Shown: positions 1 to 5,807 of the stretch, piece after piece
Position numbering within the stretch: position 1 is the first letter of the stretch
Layout: every line of letters starts with the position of its first letter
Source: an uncultured Eubacterium sp.
GTDB taxonomy: Bacteria; Bacillota; Clostridia; Oscillospirales; Acutalibacteraceae
Direction of reading: 5' to 3'
Assembly (NCBI GenBank): GCA_945980015.1
Contig: CAMFQI010000090.1
Coordinates: 1-5,807 of the forward strand
Length of the DNA: 5,807 bases
Notes under the pieces: generated by a model
Seen by the model: only the letters and a program-made list of their open reading frames with translations
Databases searched by the model: none
What the model was told of the DNA's origin: nothing
Made by a program: the position numbers and the translations under genes

Positions 1-2338
1 GACTCATAACCTCGCCGTTTGCCATCATAATGCCGAGCACATAAGCAACGAGAGTCAAAACAGTTACCATAACGCCCTGATAAGCGCAGTCAAAGCCCAT
101 ACCGCCTGCGAAGATACCCTCGCGGCTATTTCTCGGCTTACGCTTCATAATATCGGGGTCGCCCTTTTCAAGACCGAGAGCAAGTGCAGGGAAGCAGTCG
201 GTAATAAGATTTATCCAAAGCAAGTGAACAGGCTCAAACAAAGTAAAGCCGAACAAGGTTGCAAAGAAAATCGAAAGAACCTCGGACAAATTCGAGCTGA
301 GCAGGAACTGAATTGAATTACGGATATTGTCGTAAATTCTTCTTCCCTCATCAACTGCGGAAACGATTGTTGCAAAGTTATCGTCGGCAAGAACCATATC
401 TGCAACGTTCTTCGTTACGTCGGTACCGGTAATACCCATACCTACGCCGATATCGGCATTCTTAATTGACGGTGCGTCATTAACGCCGTCACCGGTCATA
501 GCGGTAATCATACCCTTTTTCTTCCAAGCCTGAACGATACGAACCTTATGCTCGGGCTGAACACGGGCGTAAACCGAATAATTCTCGATCTGTTCATCAA
601 GCTCCTCATCGGAAAGCGCGTTAAGCTCCATACCGGTGATTGCACGATGATTTTCGTCGATAATTCCAAGCTGCTTCGCTATAGCAACGGCAGTATCCTT
701 ATGGTCGCCTGTAATCATAATCGGGCGGATGCCTGCCATCTTACATTCCTTAATAGCGTCAACAACCTCGGGACGTACAGGGTCAATCATACCGGCAAGA
801 CCGATATAGCAAAGCTCCTGTTCAAGCTCCTCGGCTTCATTCGACGGCTGCTCCTTATAGGTACGCATTGCGGCGCACAAAACACGAAGCGCCTTATCTG
901 CCATTGCCTTATTTGAGTCAACAATAGCCTGACGGATCTCATCGGTCATAGGAACCATTTTGCCGTCAAGATAAGCAGTTGTACAAAGCGCAAGAACAAC
1001 GTCGGGTGCGCCCTTTGTATACTGAACAAAGCCGTTTTCGGTTTTATGAACGGTTGACATCATCTTTCTTGATGAGTCAAACGGTGCCTCGCCAACACGA
1101 GGGAACGTCTCTTCAATTTCATATTTTTTAAGGTCGAGAGTATTTGCCCAAGCAACGAGAGCGGCCTCTGTCGGCTCACCCTTAACGCTTTCGTCCTCCT
1201 GAAGCTCTGCGTCACAGCAAAGTGCCATAGCAGTCGCAAGGAGCTTTTCGTCGGTTCCTGCGTGCTCAACAACGGTCATCTTATTTTGGGTAAGAGTACC
1301 TGTTTTATCCGAGCATATAATCTGGGTACAGCCGAGCGTTTCAACTGCCGTGAGCTTACGAATAACGGCATTGCGCTTCGACATCTTCGTTACGCCGATA
1401 GAAAGCACGATAGTAACAACTGCCGCAAGTCCCTCGGGAATAGCCGCAACAGCAAGCGAAACGGCAACCATAAAGAAGTTGAGCGTTGAAGAAAGAGTAA
1501 TAGCGTCACCTACAATAAGCGCTCTTACGATATCAAATGCGAATATAAACACGCATATACCTAAAACGATAAATGACAAAATCTTTGAAAGCTGATTAAG
1601 CTTAAGCTGAAGCGGAGTTTCCTCATCCTTTGCCTGAGTAAGTGCGTCGGCAATCTTGCCCATTTCGGTATCCATACCTGTTGCAACTACAACTGCTTTA
1701 CCTCTGCCGTAAGCAACGGACGAACCCATATAGCACATATTCTTTCTGTCGCCGAGAGGAACGTCGTCAGAGCCGAGAGAGTCGATAATTTCAGCCGTTT
1801 TTGTTACGGGAACGGACTCACCTGTAAGTGCGGACTCCTCAATCTTCATCGATGCACATTCAATAATTCGGCAATCCGCCGGAACGCTATCGCCTGCTTC
1901 AAGAACAACAATATCACCGACTACGATATCCTCGCTTTTAACGGTAATGAGCTTACCGTCACGAATAACCTTTGAGGTTGCGGCGGCGATTTCCTGCAGG
2001 GCTTCGATAGCTTTTTCAGCCTTACTTTCCTGATAAACGCCGAGAATTGCATTTACAAGAACAACGAACATAATGATGATTACATCTGCGTAGCCCTCAT
2101 TTTCGCCTCCGACGGCGGCGGTAACTGCGCTGATAACGGCGGCAACAATCAAAATAATAATCATCGGGTCTGCAAGTTGAGACAAAAAGCGTTTCAAAAG
2201 ACTGTCCTTTTTGCCCTCGGCAAGCTTATTTTTGCCGTTTTTCTCAAGTCTTTCATTTGCCTGTGAGGATGTAAGTCCCAAAGTATTTGAGCCAACTTCG
2301 TTCAATACATCTTCCTTTGATCTTAGATACTCCTTCAT
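1..2338 (-). CDS. P-type cation-transporting ATPase (Ca2+/Mn2+ exporter type), C-terminus cut by window
   Basis: An open frame of 779 codons runs from ATG at 2338 off the left edge; relatives are about 850-900 residues, so roughly the last 100 (end of M7 to M10) are missing. It should be a membrane pump that hydrolyses ATP to export divalent cations. Visible: M1 about residues 58-77, M2 84-102, actuator loop TGES 172-175, M3 about 240-262, M4 with PEGL (E302), phosphorylation motif DKTGT with Asp344, nucleotide-binding KGAPD 442-446, TGD 543-545, hinge TGDGVND 615-621, M5 N683/E686, M6 N710/T713/D714. The M4-M6 residues match SERCA E309, N768, E771, N796, T799 and D800, so the type IIA/IIB calcium-pump group is secure. 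The residue after PEGL is Ala instead of the usual Pro. The yybP-ykoY leader suggests that Mn2+ (perhaps with Ca2+) is the physiological substrate, as for Lactococcus YoaB and the pneumococcal homologue; this is inference. Confidence 0.95.
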   Translation of the reverse strand, partial: MKEYLRSKEDVLNEVGSNTLGLTSSQANERLEKNGKNKLAEGKKDSLLKRFLSQLADPMIIILIVAAVISAVTAAVGGENEGYADVIIIMFVVLVNAILGVYQESKAEKAIEALQEIAAATSKVIRDGKLITVKSEDIVVGDIVVLEAGDSVPADCRIIECASMKIEESALTGESVPVTKTAEIIDSLGSDDVPLGDRKNMCYMGSSVAYGRGKAVVVATGMDTEMGKIADALTQAKDEETPLQLKLNQLSKILSFIVLGICVFIFAFDIVRALIVGDAITLSSTLNFFMVAVSLAVAAIPEGLAAVVTIVLSIGVTKMSKRNAVIRKLTAVETLGCTQIICSDKTGTLTQNKMTVVEHAGTDEKLLATAMALCCDAELQEDESVKGEPTEAALVAWANTLDLKKYEIEETFPRVGEAPFDSSRKMMSTVHKTENGFVQYTKGAPDVVLALCTTAYLDGKMVPMTDEIRQAIVDSNKAMADKALRVLCAAMRTYKEQPSNEAEELEQELCYIGLAGMIDPVRPEVVDAIKECKMAGIRPIMITGDHKDTAVAIAKQLGIIDENHRAITGMELNALSDEELDEQIENYSVYARVQPEHKVRIVQAWKKKGMITAMTGDGVNDAPSIKNADIGVGMGITGTDVTKNVADMVLADDNFATIVSAVDEGRRIYDNIRNSIQFLLSSNLSEVLSIFFATLFGFTLFEPVHLLWINLITDCFPALALGLEKGDPDIMKRKPRNSREGIFAGGMGFDCAYQGVMVTVLTLVAYVLGIMMANGEVMS

Positions 2339-2344
2339 AGAAAT

Positions 2345-2351
2345 CTCCTTT
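2345..2351 (-). promoter_or_regulatory. Ribosome binding site of the P-type ATPase
   Basis: AAAGGAG on the minus strand ends six bases before the ATG at 2338. It fixes the start: the next in-frame Met lies well into the hydrophobic M1 region. The site is outside the terminator hairpin, so control is at transcription and not by hiding the ribosome site. Confidence 0.85.
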
Positions 2352-2356
2352 CGTAT

Positions 2357-2396
2357 AAAAAAGACTCATACATAGTATTACACTATGCACAAGTCT
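2357..2396 (-). terminator. Riboswitch-controlled Rho-independent terminator
   Basis: On the minus-strand RNA, AGACUUGUGCAUAG (2396-2383) pairs with CUAUGUAUGAGUCU (2375-2362) in 14 consecutive pairs, including G-U pairs, around a 7-base loop. Six U follow (2362-2357). It lies between the aptamer and the ATPase ribosome binding site. Its 5' arm contains the whole 3' strand of aptamer helix P1 (2393-2387), so aptamer and terminator cannot both form. Confidence 0.88.
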
Positions 2397-2490
2397 CATT
2401 CTTAATAGTTAAACCAGCCGACACAGTCAGCAAGCTGTTGATTTAACGCACGCAACAATATAATCTTTGCGTGGAACTACTCCCTCGTAC
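2387..2490 (-). ncRNA. yybP-ykoY (manganese-sensing) riboswitch aptamer
   Basis: The leader of the P-type ATPase has the yybP-ykoY signature. P1 is formed by GUACGAG (2490-2484) with CUUGUGC (2393-2387). The conserved GGGAGUAG follows at 2484-2477. A 7-bp helix CACGCAA/UUGCGUG pairs 2473-2467 with 2455-2449. The second arm pairs GUUAAA (2447-2442) with UUUAAC (2413-2408), then CAGC (2437-2434) with GCUG (2418-2415), with UCAA bulged between; this corresponds to the conserved UCAANA loop. The junction closes with GAGAC at 2397-2393. Known members bind Mn2+ and control MntP-like exporters and P-type ATPases. The identification is from consensus recognition; no covariance search was run. Confidence 0.85.
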
Positions 2491-2497
2491 TATGCGT

Positions 2498-2526
2498 AAT
2501 ATACCACTTTTTTACAAAAATGTCAA
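2498..2526 (-). promoter_or_regulatory. Sigma-A-type promoter of the riboswitch-ATPase unit
   Basis: On the minus strand, TTGACA (2526-2521) is followed after exactly 17 bases by TATATT (2503-2498). The expected start is near 2491, one base before helix P1, giving a leader of about 150 nucleotides. The promoter is perfect at -35 and close to consensus at -10, so regulation probably rests mainly on the riboswitch. Confidence 0.85.
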
Positions 2527-2533
2527 CCTTATC

Positions 2534-2559
2534 AAAAAATATTAACAATCGCACAACAT
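2534..2559 (-). terminator. Possible weak terminator after the MATE gene
   Basis: Just past the MATE stop codon, minus-strand AUGUUG (2559-2554) can pair with UUAAUAU-side bases (2544-2539) as six weak A-U/G-U pairs around a large loop, followed by six U (2539-2534). The stem has almost no G-C pairs, so termination may be leaky. The element is suggestive only. Confidence 0.3.
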
Positions 2560-2562
2560 TTT

Positions 2563-3930
2563 TTAATTATTACCTGAATGCTTAAGTCTCGAGCGAAAAG
2601 CAACCAAAAAAGGAACGCTGACAAGTGCCGCCGAAATATAAGCTACAGGCTGCGAAATCTCCAAGCCGACAAGTCCGAACATTCTAGGCAACAAAAGAAC
2701 AAGCGGAATAAAGAACAGTCCGTTTTGACACGAGGCAAGAAGCAGGGCTCTTCCCTTTTTGCCGACGCTTTGAAAGGTCATATTTGCAGTTAATGCAGTA
2801 GGCAACAGCACAAGCGCTATACACATATAGCGAAGCACCTGTGTACCGATTTGAACAACTTCAGCGTCATTTCTGAACAACGACACAATCTGCGGTGCAA
2901 ATGCAAAGGATAAACCGGCAAGAACGGTAACTACCGCCGTGCCGTATGCCCACAAAAAGTTCATTCCCTTGCGTACTCTGTCATATTTTCCGGCGCCGAA
3001 ATTGAATGCGCTGACAGGCTGAAAGCCCTGCCCGATACCTACGCACACGCTGAAAATAACCATAGCCCATCTATTAGATATACTCATAGCGGCAATACAT
3101 TCGTCGCCGTAGGGTGCGGACATCATATTGAGCACCATAGTTGAGATTGAATTAAGACCATTTCGTATAAAGCTCGGGAATCCGGTTGCAACAATTTCCC
3201 ACGCCGTTTTAATCGACGGTGAAAAGTATTTGAATTTAATACGGCACTGACACTTCTTTTTCAAAAACATAAACAGCAGTATTACCATACTGATATACTG
3301 ACTTATGCAGGTTGCCAAGCCGGCTCCCGAAATCCCCATATCAAAAACGAAAATCAACAAAGGGTCAAGCGCAATATTGAGCAGTCCGCCAATTGTAAGT
3401 CCCATCATTGCAAGTCTTGCGGCACCCTCATAGCGAAGAATATTGTTCATAACGCAAGATGTTGTAAGCGCAGGACCGGCAATCAAAATATATATTCCAT
3501 AAGCCTTTGCATAAGGCAAAATCGTTTGGGTGCTACCGAGGGCTAACATCAGTCTTTCAAGAAATAACGTACACAGAACAGACGCAGTAACGCCAATAAT
3601 CAACGACGAAAAGAATGCCGTTGAACAAAAGCGTCTTGCGTTTTCAACATCCTTTTTGCCGAGTAATCTCGAAATTATTGAGCCTGCACCCTGTCCGTAC
3701 AAAAATCCGAACGCCTGAAATATCGACATTAAGCCGAACACAATTCCCGTTGCGCCGGAAGCGGAAACGCTGATTTTCGATACAAAATACGTATCCGCCA
3801 TATTATATATCATTGTTATAAGCATACTGATTACAGTGGGTATTGAAAGGCTGAACACTAACCTGTTTACAGGAGTTTCGGTCATTTTTTTATACTGTAA
3901 ATCAGCCGCTTTCTTTTCCTTATCAGTCAC
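2563..3930 (-). CDS. MATE family efflux transporter (DinF/MepA-like)
   Basis: A 455-residue inner-membrane protein of normal MATE length with about 12 hydrophobic helices in two related halves (about residues 24-225 and 244-445). Family marks include the first-helix ISMLITMIYNMADTYFV (34-50), GQGAGSIISR (79-88), NILRYEGA followed by GGLLNIALDP (163-190), and in the second half GIGQGFQPVSAFNFGAG (298-314). MATE proteins expel organic cations, drugs or metabolites in exchange for Na+ or H+; the substrate cannot be read from sequence. The start is GTG at 3928-3930, preceded by GAAGGGAC. Met16 (ATG at 3885) is an alternative but has no good ribosome site, and the charged N-terminus before it resembles clostridial relatives. 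It begins 22 bases after the hisF stop on the same strand, so it is probably cotranscribed with hisH-hisF, although it has no known role in histidine synthesis. Confidence 0.92.
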   Translation of the reverse strand: MTDKEKKAADLQYKKMTETPVNRLVFSLSIPTVISMLITMIYNMADTYFVSKISVSASGATGIVFGLMSIFQAFGFLYGQGAGSIISRLLGKKDVENARRFCSTAFFSSLIIGVTASVLCTLFLERLMLALGSTQTILPYAKAYGIYILIAGPALTTSCVMNNILRYEGAARLAMMGLTIGGLLNIALDPLLIFVFDMGISGAGLATCISQYISMVILLFMFLKKKCQCRIKFKYFSPSIKTAWEIVATGFPSFIRNGLNSISTMVLNMMSAPYGDECIAAMSISNRWAMVIFSVCVGIGQGFQPVSAFNFGAGKYDRVRKGMNFLWAYGTAVVTVLAGLSFAFAPQIVSLFRNDAEVVQIGTQVLRYMCIALVLLPTALTANMTFQSVGKKGRALLLASCQNGLFFIPLVLLLPRMFGLVGLEISQPVAYISAALVSVPFLVAFRSRLKHSGNN

Positions 3931-3942
3931 TTATATCATTTA

Positions 3943-3950
3943 GTCCCTTC
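3943..3950 (-). promoter_or_regulatory. Ribosome binding site of the MATE gene (long spacing)
   Basis: GAAGGGAC lies between the hisF stop and the MATE GTG. The AAGGGA core is 13 bases from the GTG, longer than usual. With the non-ATG start this suggests modest translation, perhaps helped by ribosomes finishing hisF. It is the only Shine-Dalgarno-like sequence near either candidate start. Confidence 0.55.
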
Positions 3951-3952
3951 GG

Positions 3953-4708
3953 TTATCTTCTTACGCTTATATTATTTTCATATAAGTATTTTTTTAGTTC
4001 GGGTATCGGTAATTCGTTAAAATGGAACAGGCTTGCCGCCAAGACAGCGTCCGCCTTTCCCTCGGTAAAAGCGTCGTAAAAATGCTCCGCCTTACCTGCG
4101 CCGCCGGAAGCAATCACCGGAACGCCAACGCTTTCGCTTACTGCCCTTGTAAGTGCAATATCATATCCCGTTTTTTGACCGTCGCAGTCCATTGAGGTTA
4201 GCAAAATTTCTCCCGCTCCCCTATCGACAGCCTGCCTAGCCCATTCAACAGCGTCTATACCTGTCGGTATTCTTCCGCCGTTGAGATAAACCTCCCAGCT
4301 GTCTCCGTTTCTCTTTGCGTCAATGGCGCAAACAACACATTGTGAGCCGAATTTGTAAGCCGCTTCATTTATTAAATCGGGATTTCTCACAGCCGCAGAA
4401 TTAACTGAAATTTTATCTGCACCTGCCCTAAGAAGCTCCTTAAAATCATCAACGGTTTTTATACCGCCTCCTACGGTAAACGGAATAAACACGCTTTGAG
4501 CAACACGCCTAACGACGTCAAGCATTGTGCTTCTGCCCTCGTGAGACGCCATAATATCAAGTAAAACAAGCTCGTCGGCACCCTGTTTATCATAAGCCTT
4601 TGCGCACTCAACAGGATCGCCTGCATCACGCTTATCAACAAACGACACGCCCTTTACTACTCTGCCGTTTTCAACATCAAGACAAGGAATAATTCTCTTT
4701 GCGTACAT
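3953..4708 (-). CDS. hisF: Imidazole glycerol phosphate synthase cyclase subunit HisF
   Basis: A 251-residue cytoplasmic (beta/alpha)8-barrel of normal full length. HisF takes ammonia from HisH and converts PRFAR to imidazole glycerol phosphate and AICAR, the fifth step of histidine biosynthesis. The N-terminus [12 protein letters not shown] places catalytic Asp at 11 and the second catalytic Asp at 130 ([10 protein letters not shown]), the same numbers as in the Thermotoga enzyme. Phosphate-binding loops are TVGGGI (78-83) and SGGAGK (201-206); [12 protein letters not shown] (172-183) is also typical. Nothing appears missing or altered. ATG 4708 lies three bases after the hisH stop, with GGAGGG inside the last codons of hisH as its ribosome site, so the two subunits are probably translationally coupled and made in matched amounts. 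Confidence 0.98.
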   Translation of the reverse strand: MYAKRIIPCLDVENGRVVKGVSFVDKRDAGDPVECAKAYDKQGADELVLLDIMASHEGRSTMLDVVRRVAQSVFIPFTVGGGIKTVDDFKELLRAGADKISVNSAAVRNPDLINEAAYKFGSQCVVCAIDAKRNGDSWEVYLNGGRIPTGIDAVEWARQAVDRGAGEILLTSMDCDGQKTGYDIALTRAVSESVGVPVIASGGAGKAEHFYDAFTEGKADAVLAASLFHFNELPIPELKKYLYENNISVRR

Positions 4709-4711
4709 ACC

Positions 4712-5320
4712 TCAGCCCTCCATATTTACAAAATTAGAGAGAAGCTTTAATCCTGCTTCGCTGCTTTTTTCAGGGTGGAATTGAGTTGCGCAAACAAGCC
4801 CCTTTTGTACTGCGCATTGAATATCAACGCCGTAATGGGTTGTGCCTGCAACTACGTCATCGGCATTTTTGAGATAATATGAATGTACAAAATAGAAATA
4901 ACTTTCGTCATCTATACCGGAAAAAATACCGTCGTTTTGATTAATCTCAACACTGTTCCATCCGATATGAGGAACCTTTAAGCCGTTGTTATCGGGTATT
5001 CTGACAATTTCACCGTCAAAAATGCCCAAACCCTCAACGCCCGGAGATTCCTCACTTTTTGAAAACAAAAGCTGTAAGCCGAGGCAAATACCTAAAAACG
5101 GCTTTTCTCCGTTTGCATTATCCTTTATAGTTTGCTCCAAATTTCTTTTTCTAATCGAAGCCATTGCGTCACCGAACGAGCCCACGCCGGGCAGGATAAT
5201 ATGAGACGCCGCATTTATCTCATTTTTATCCATAGTTATTTTGCTTTCGGCACCGATATAATCAAGCGCTTTTTTTACGCTTTGAAGATTTCCTGCGCCA
5301 TAGTCAATAATCGCTATCAT
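4712..5320 (-). CDS. hisH: Imidazole glycerol phosphate synthase glutaminase subunit HisH
   Basis: A 202-residue class I glutamine amidotransferase, the usual HisH length. It hydrolyses glutamine and passes ammonia to HisF within the heterodimer. The N-terminus IAIIDYGAGNLQSV is diagnostic. PGVGSFG (44-50) is the HisH-type oxyanion strand, the nucleophile is Cys79 in GICLG, and the other triad members are His182 and Glu184 in FHPEKSS. VPHIGWN (116-122) is a further family motif. It is the first gene of the minus-strand unit, 38 bases after the predicted transcription start, with a strong GGAGGA ribosome site five bases before ATG 5320. No other his gene is visible, and the short leader has no room for a T-box or attenuator. 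Confidence 0.98.
   Translation of the reverse strand: MIAIIDYGAGNLQSVKKALDYIGAESKITMDKNEINAASHIILPGVGSFGDAMASIRKRNLEQTIKDNANGEKPFLGICLGLQLLFSKSEESPGVEGLGIFDGEIVRIPDNNGLKVPHIGWNSVEINQNDGIFSGIDDESYFYFVHSYYLKNADDVVAGTTHYGVDIQCAVQKGLVCATQFHPEKSSEAGLKLLSNFVNMEG
4716..4721 (-). promoter_or_regulatory. hisF ribosome binding site inside the hisH end
   Basis: GGAGGG on the minus strand overlaps the final Glu and Gly codons of hisH and ends seven bases before the hisF ATG. The hisH TGA falls between them. This is the normal arrangement for coupled translation of a two-subunit enzyme. Confidence 0.85.
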
Positions 5321-5325
5321 TTTTG

Positions 5326-5331
5326 TCCTCC
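5326..5331 (-). promoter_or_regulatory. hisH ribosome binding site
   Basis: GGAGGA five bases before ATG 5320; strong and well spaced, it confirms the chosen start. Confidence 0.88.
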
Positions 5332-5364
5332 GATATGTTATTTTTGTTTTTTATCAACAATAAT

Positions 5365-5393
5365 ATAATAACACAAATTTTAGTCATTGACAA
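5365..5393 (-). promoter_or_regulatory. Promoter of the hisH-hisF-MATE unit
   Basis: On the minus strand TTGTCA (5393-5388) and TATTAT (5370-5365) are 17 bases apart; the start is expected near 5358. Its -35 bases are those used by the divergent plus-strand promoter: TTGACAA on one strand is TTGTCAA on the other. Experimental start sites are not available from sequence. Confidence 0.72.
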
Positions 5394-5415
5394 ATATTAT
5401 TTATAGTGTTAAAAT
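5387..5415 (+). promoter_or_regulatory. Promoter of the pyrophosphatase gene
   Basis: TTGACA (5387-5392) and TAAAAT (5410-5415) are separated by 17 bases; the start is expected near 5422, giving a leader of about 20 bases. Its -35 box overlaps by five bases the -35 box of the divergent his promoter, so one polymerase should exclude the other. Confidence 0.75.
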
Positions 5416-5429
5416 AACTCATAGATTTC

Positions 5430-5433
5430 GGAG
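5430..5433 (+). promoter_or_regulatory. Ribosome binding site of the pyrophosphatase gene
   Basis: GGAG eight bases before ATG 5442. A second GGAG at 5436-5439 is only two bases from the ATG and too close to be the main site. Confidence 0.75.
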
Positions 5434-5441
5434 ATGGAGTA

Positions 5442-5764
5442 ATGAATATTTGGCACGATATATCACCAAAGAGAATAAAAAAAGACCGCTTCTATGCCGT
5501 AATTGAAATTTCAAAGGGCGGCAAAAATAAGTACGAGCTCGACAAGGAAACAGGCATGTTAAAGCTCGACAGAGTCCTTTTTACCTCCACTCATTACCCT
5601 GCTAACTACGGCTTTATTCCACGCACATACGCAAGCGATAACGACCCGCTTGATGTTCTTGTTTTGTGCAGTGAGCAAATAAGACCGATGACTATTGTTG
5701 AGTGTATACCTATCGGTGTTCTCATTATGGAGGACGGCGGCTTTAAGGATGAAAAAATTATTGC
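5442..5764 (+). CDS. ppa: Inorganic pyrophosphatase, family I, truncated by adapter
   Basis: A soluble cytoplasmic enzyme that hydrolyses pyrophosphate to phosphate and so drives PPi-releasing biosynthetic reactions, using Mg2+. About 108 genuine residues are present, under two thirds of a family I protein. The start MNIWHDISP with ATG 5442 has a good ribosome site. Active-site residues by alignment to the E. coli enzyme are E22, K30, E32, R44, Y56, D66, D68, D71, D98 and D103; the core THYPANYGFIPRTY (50-63) and NDPLDVLVLCSE (67-78) are unmistakable. The frame stays open to the window end, but sequence from 5765 onward is Nextera adapter, so the apparent last residues (CLLYTSDAADEGLG) are artefact. 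The gene is probably intact in the organism. It is divergent from hisH and shares its promoter region. Confidence 0.95.
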
Positions 5765-5807
5765 CTGTCTCTTATACACATCTGACGCTGCCGACGAAGG
5801 CTTAGGT
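5765..5807. other. Untrimmed Illumina Nextera adapter with i5 index (sequencing artefact)
   Basis: CTGTCTCTTATACACATCT at 5765-5783 is the exact 19-base hyperactive Tn5 mosaic end. GACGCTGCCGACGA at 5784-5797 is the exact reverse complement of the Nextera read-1 tail. AGGCTTAG at 5798-5805 is the reverse complement of Nextera i5 index S508 (CTAAGCCT), and GT at 5806-5807 begins the next adapter segment. Matches are from memory of the published adapter sequences. This is read-through past the end of a short library insert, not a transposon in the genome, and it means the contig probably ends here. Confidence 0.97.

Noticed and set aside
548..916. A 122-codon plus-strand open frame inside the ATPase gene
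   Set aside because: It is antisense to the conserved P and N domains of the ATPase, has no ribosome site and resembles no known protein; it is a shadow of the coding strand.
1060..1595. Several 70-81 codon open frames on both strands inside the ATPase gene
   Set aside because: They overlap each other and the DKTGT/M4 region of the real frame, with no start signals or recognisable domains.
5321..5360. T-box or histidine attenuator in the hisH leader
   Set aside because: The leader is only about 38 bases, with no stem-loop, His-codon run or terminator.
4986..5368. Two plus-strand open frames over hisH and its promoter
   Set aside because: They run antisense to the HisH active-site region and across the promoter and ribosome site; the hisH frame has full family motifs.
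5765..5783. Tn5/IS50 mosaic end suggesting a mobile element
   Set aside because: The sequence is the engineered mosaic end and continues directly into Nextera adapter and an index, so it is library material, not a transposon in the organism.
5765..5807. Unusual pyrophosphatase C-terminal extension (CLLYTSDAADEGLG)
   Set aside because: This is translated adapter sequence and breaks the normal family continuation after DEKIIA.
1..5807. A hidden defence system, CRISPR array, prophage or insertion sequence
   Set aside because: No repeated spacers, inverted terminal repeats, transposase or phage-like genes were seen; every stretch is a housekeeping or transport gene or a short regulatory gap.

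Overview
The window looks like a piece of a moderately AT-rich chromosome from an anaerobic Firmicute, probably a gut clostridium of the Ruminococcaceae/Oscillospiraceae type. This is inferred from protein style, strong GGAGG ribosome binding sites, TTGACA/TATAAT-type promoters and a yybP-ykoY riboswitch, not from a marker gene. It holds four substantial genes on the minus strand and one truncated gene on the plus strand. All are ordinary families; the most informative parts are the control regions between them.

Layout from left to right. Positions 1-2338 (minus) encode a P-type ATPase of the calcium/manganese (SERCA/PMCA-like) group, cut off at its C-terminal end by the window edge. Its leader (about 2339-2491) is a yybP-ykoY (Mn2+-sensing) riboswitch, with a Rho-independent terminator whose left arm contains the 3' strand of aptamer helix P1. 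A near-consensus promoter lies just upstream at 2498-2526. The layout predicts a transcriptional ON switch: metal stabilises P1, the terminator cannot form, and the efflux pump is made. Positions 2563-5320 (minus) form a hisH-hisF-MATE transcription unit. HisH and HisF together make imidazole glycerol phosphate synthase (histidine biosynthesis, linked to purines through AICAR). The third gene is a DinF/MepA-like MATE multidrug or metabolite exporter, starting with GTG 22 bases after hisF.

At 5365-5415 two divergent promoters share the same bases as their -35 boxes, one driving hisH-hisF-MATE and the other a plus-strand family I inorganic pyrophosphatase gene starting at 5442.

The last 43 bases (5765-5807) are not genomic. 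They match the Illumina Nextera adapter (Tn5 mosaic end plus read-1 tail), followed by the reverse complement of i5 index S508 and the first two bases of the next adapter segment. The pyrophosphatase reading frame is therefore real only to about residue 108, and its apparent tail is translated adapter. I found no convincing undescribed system in this window.
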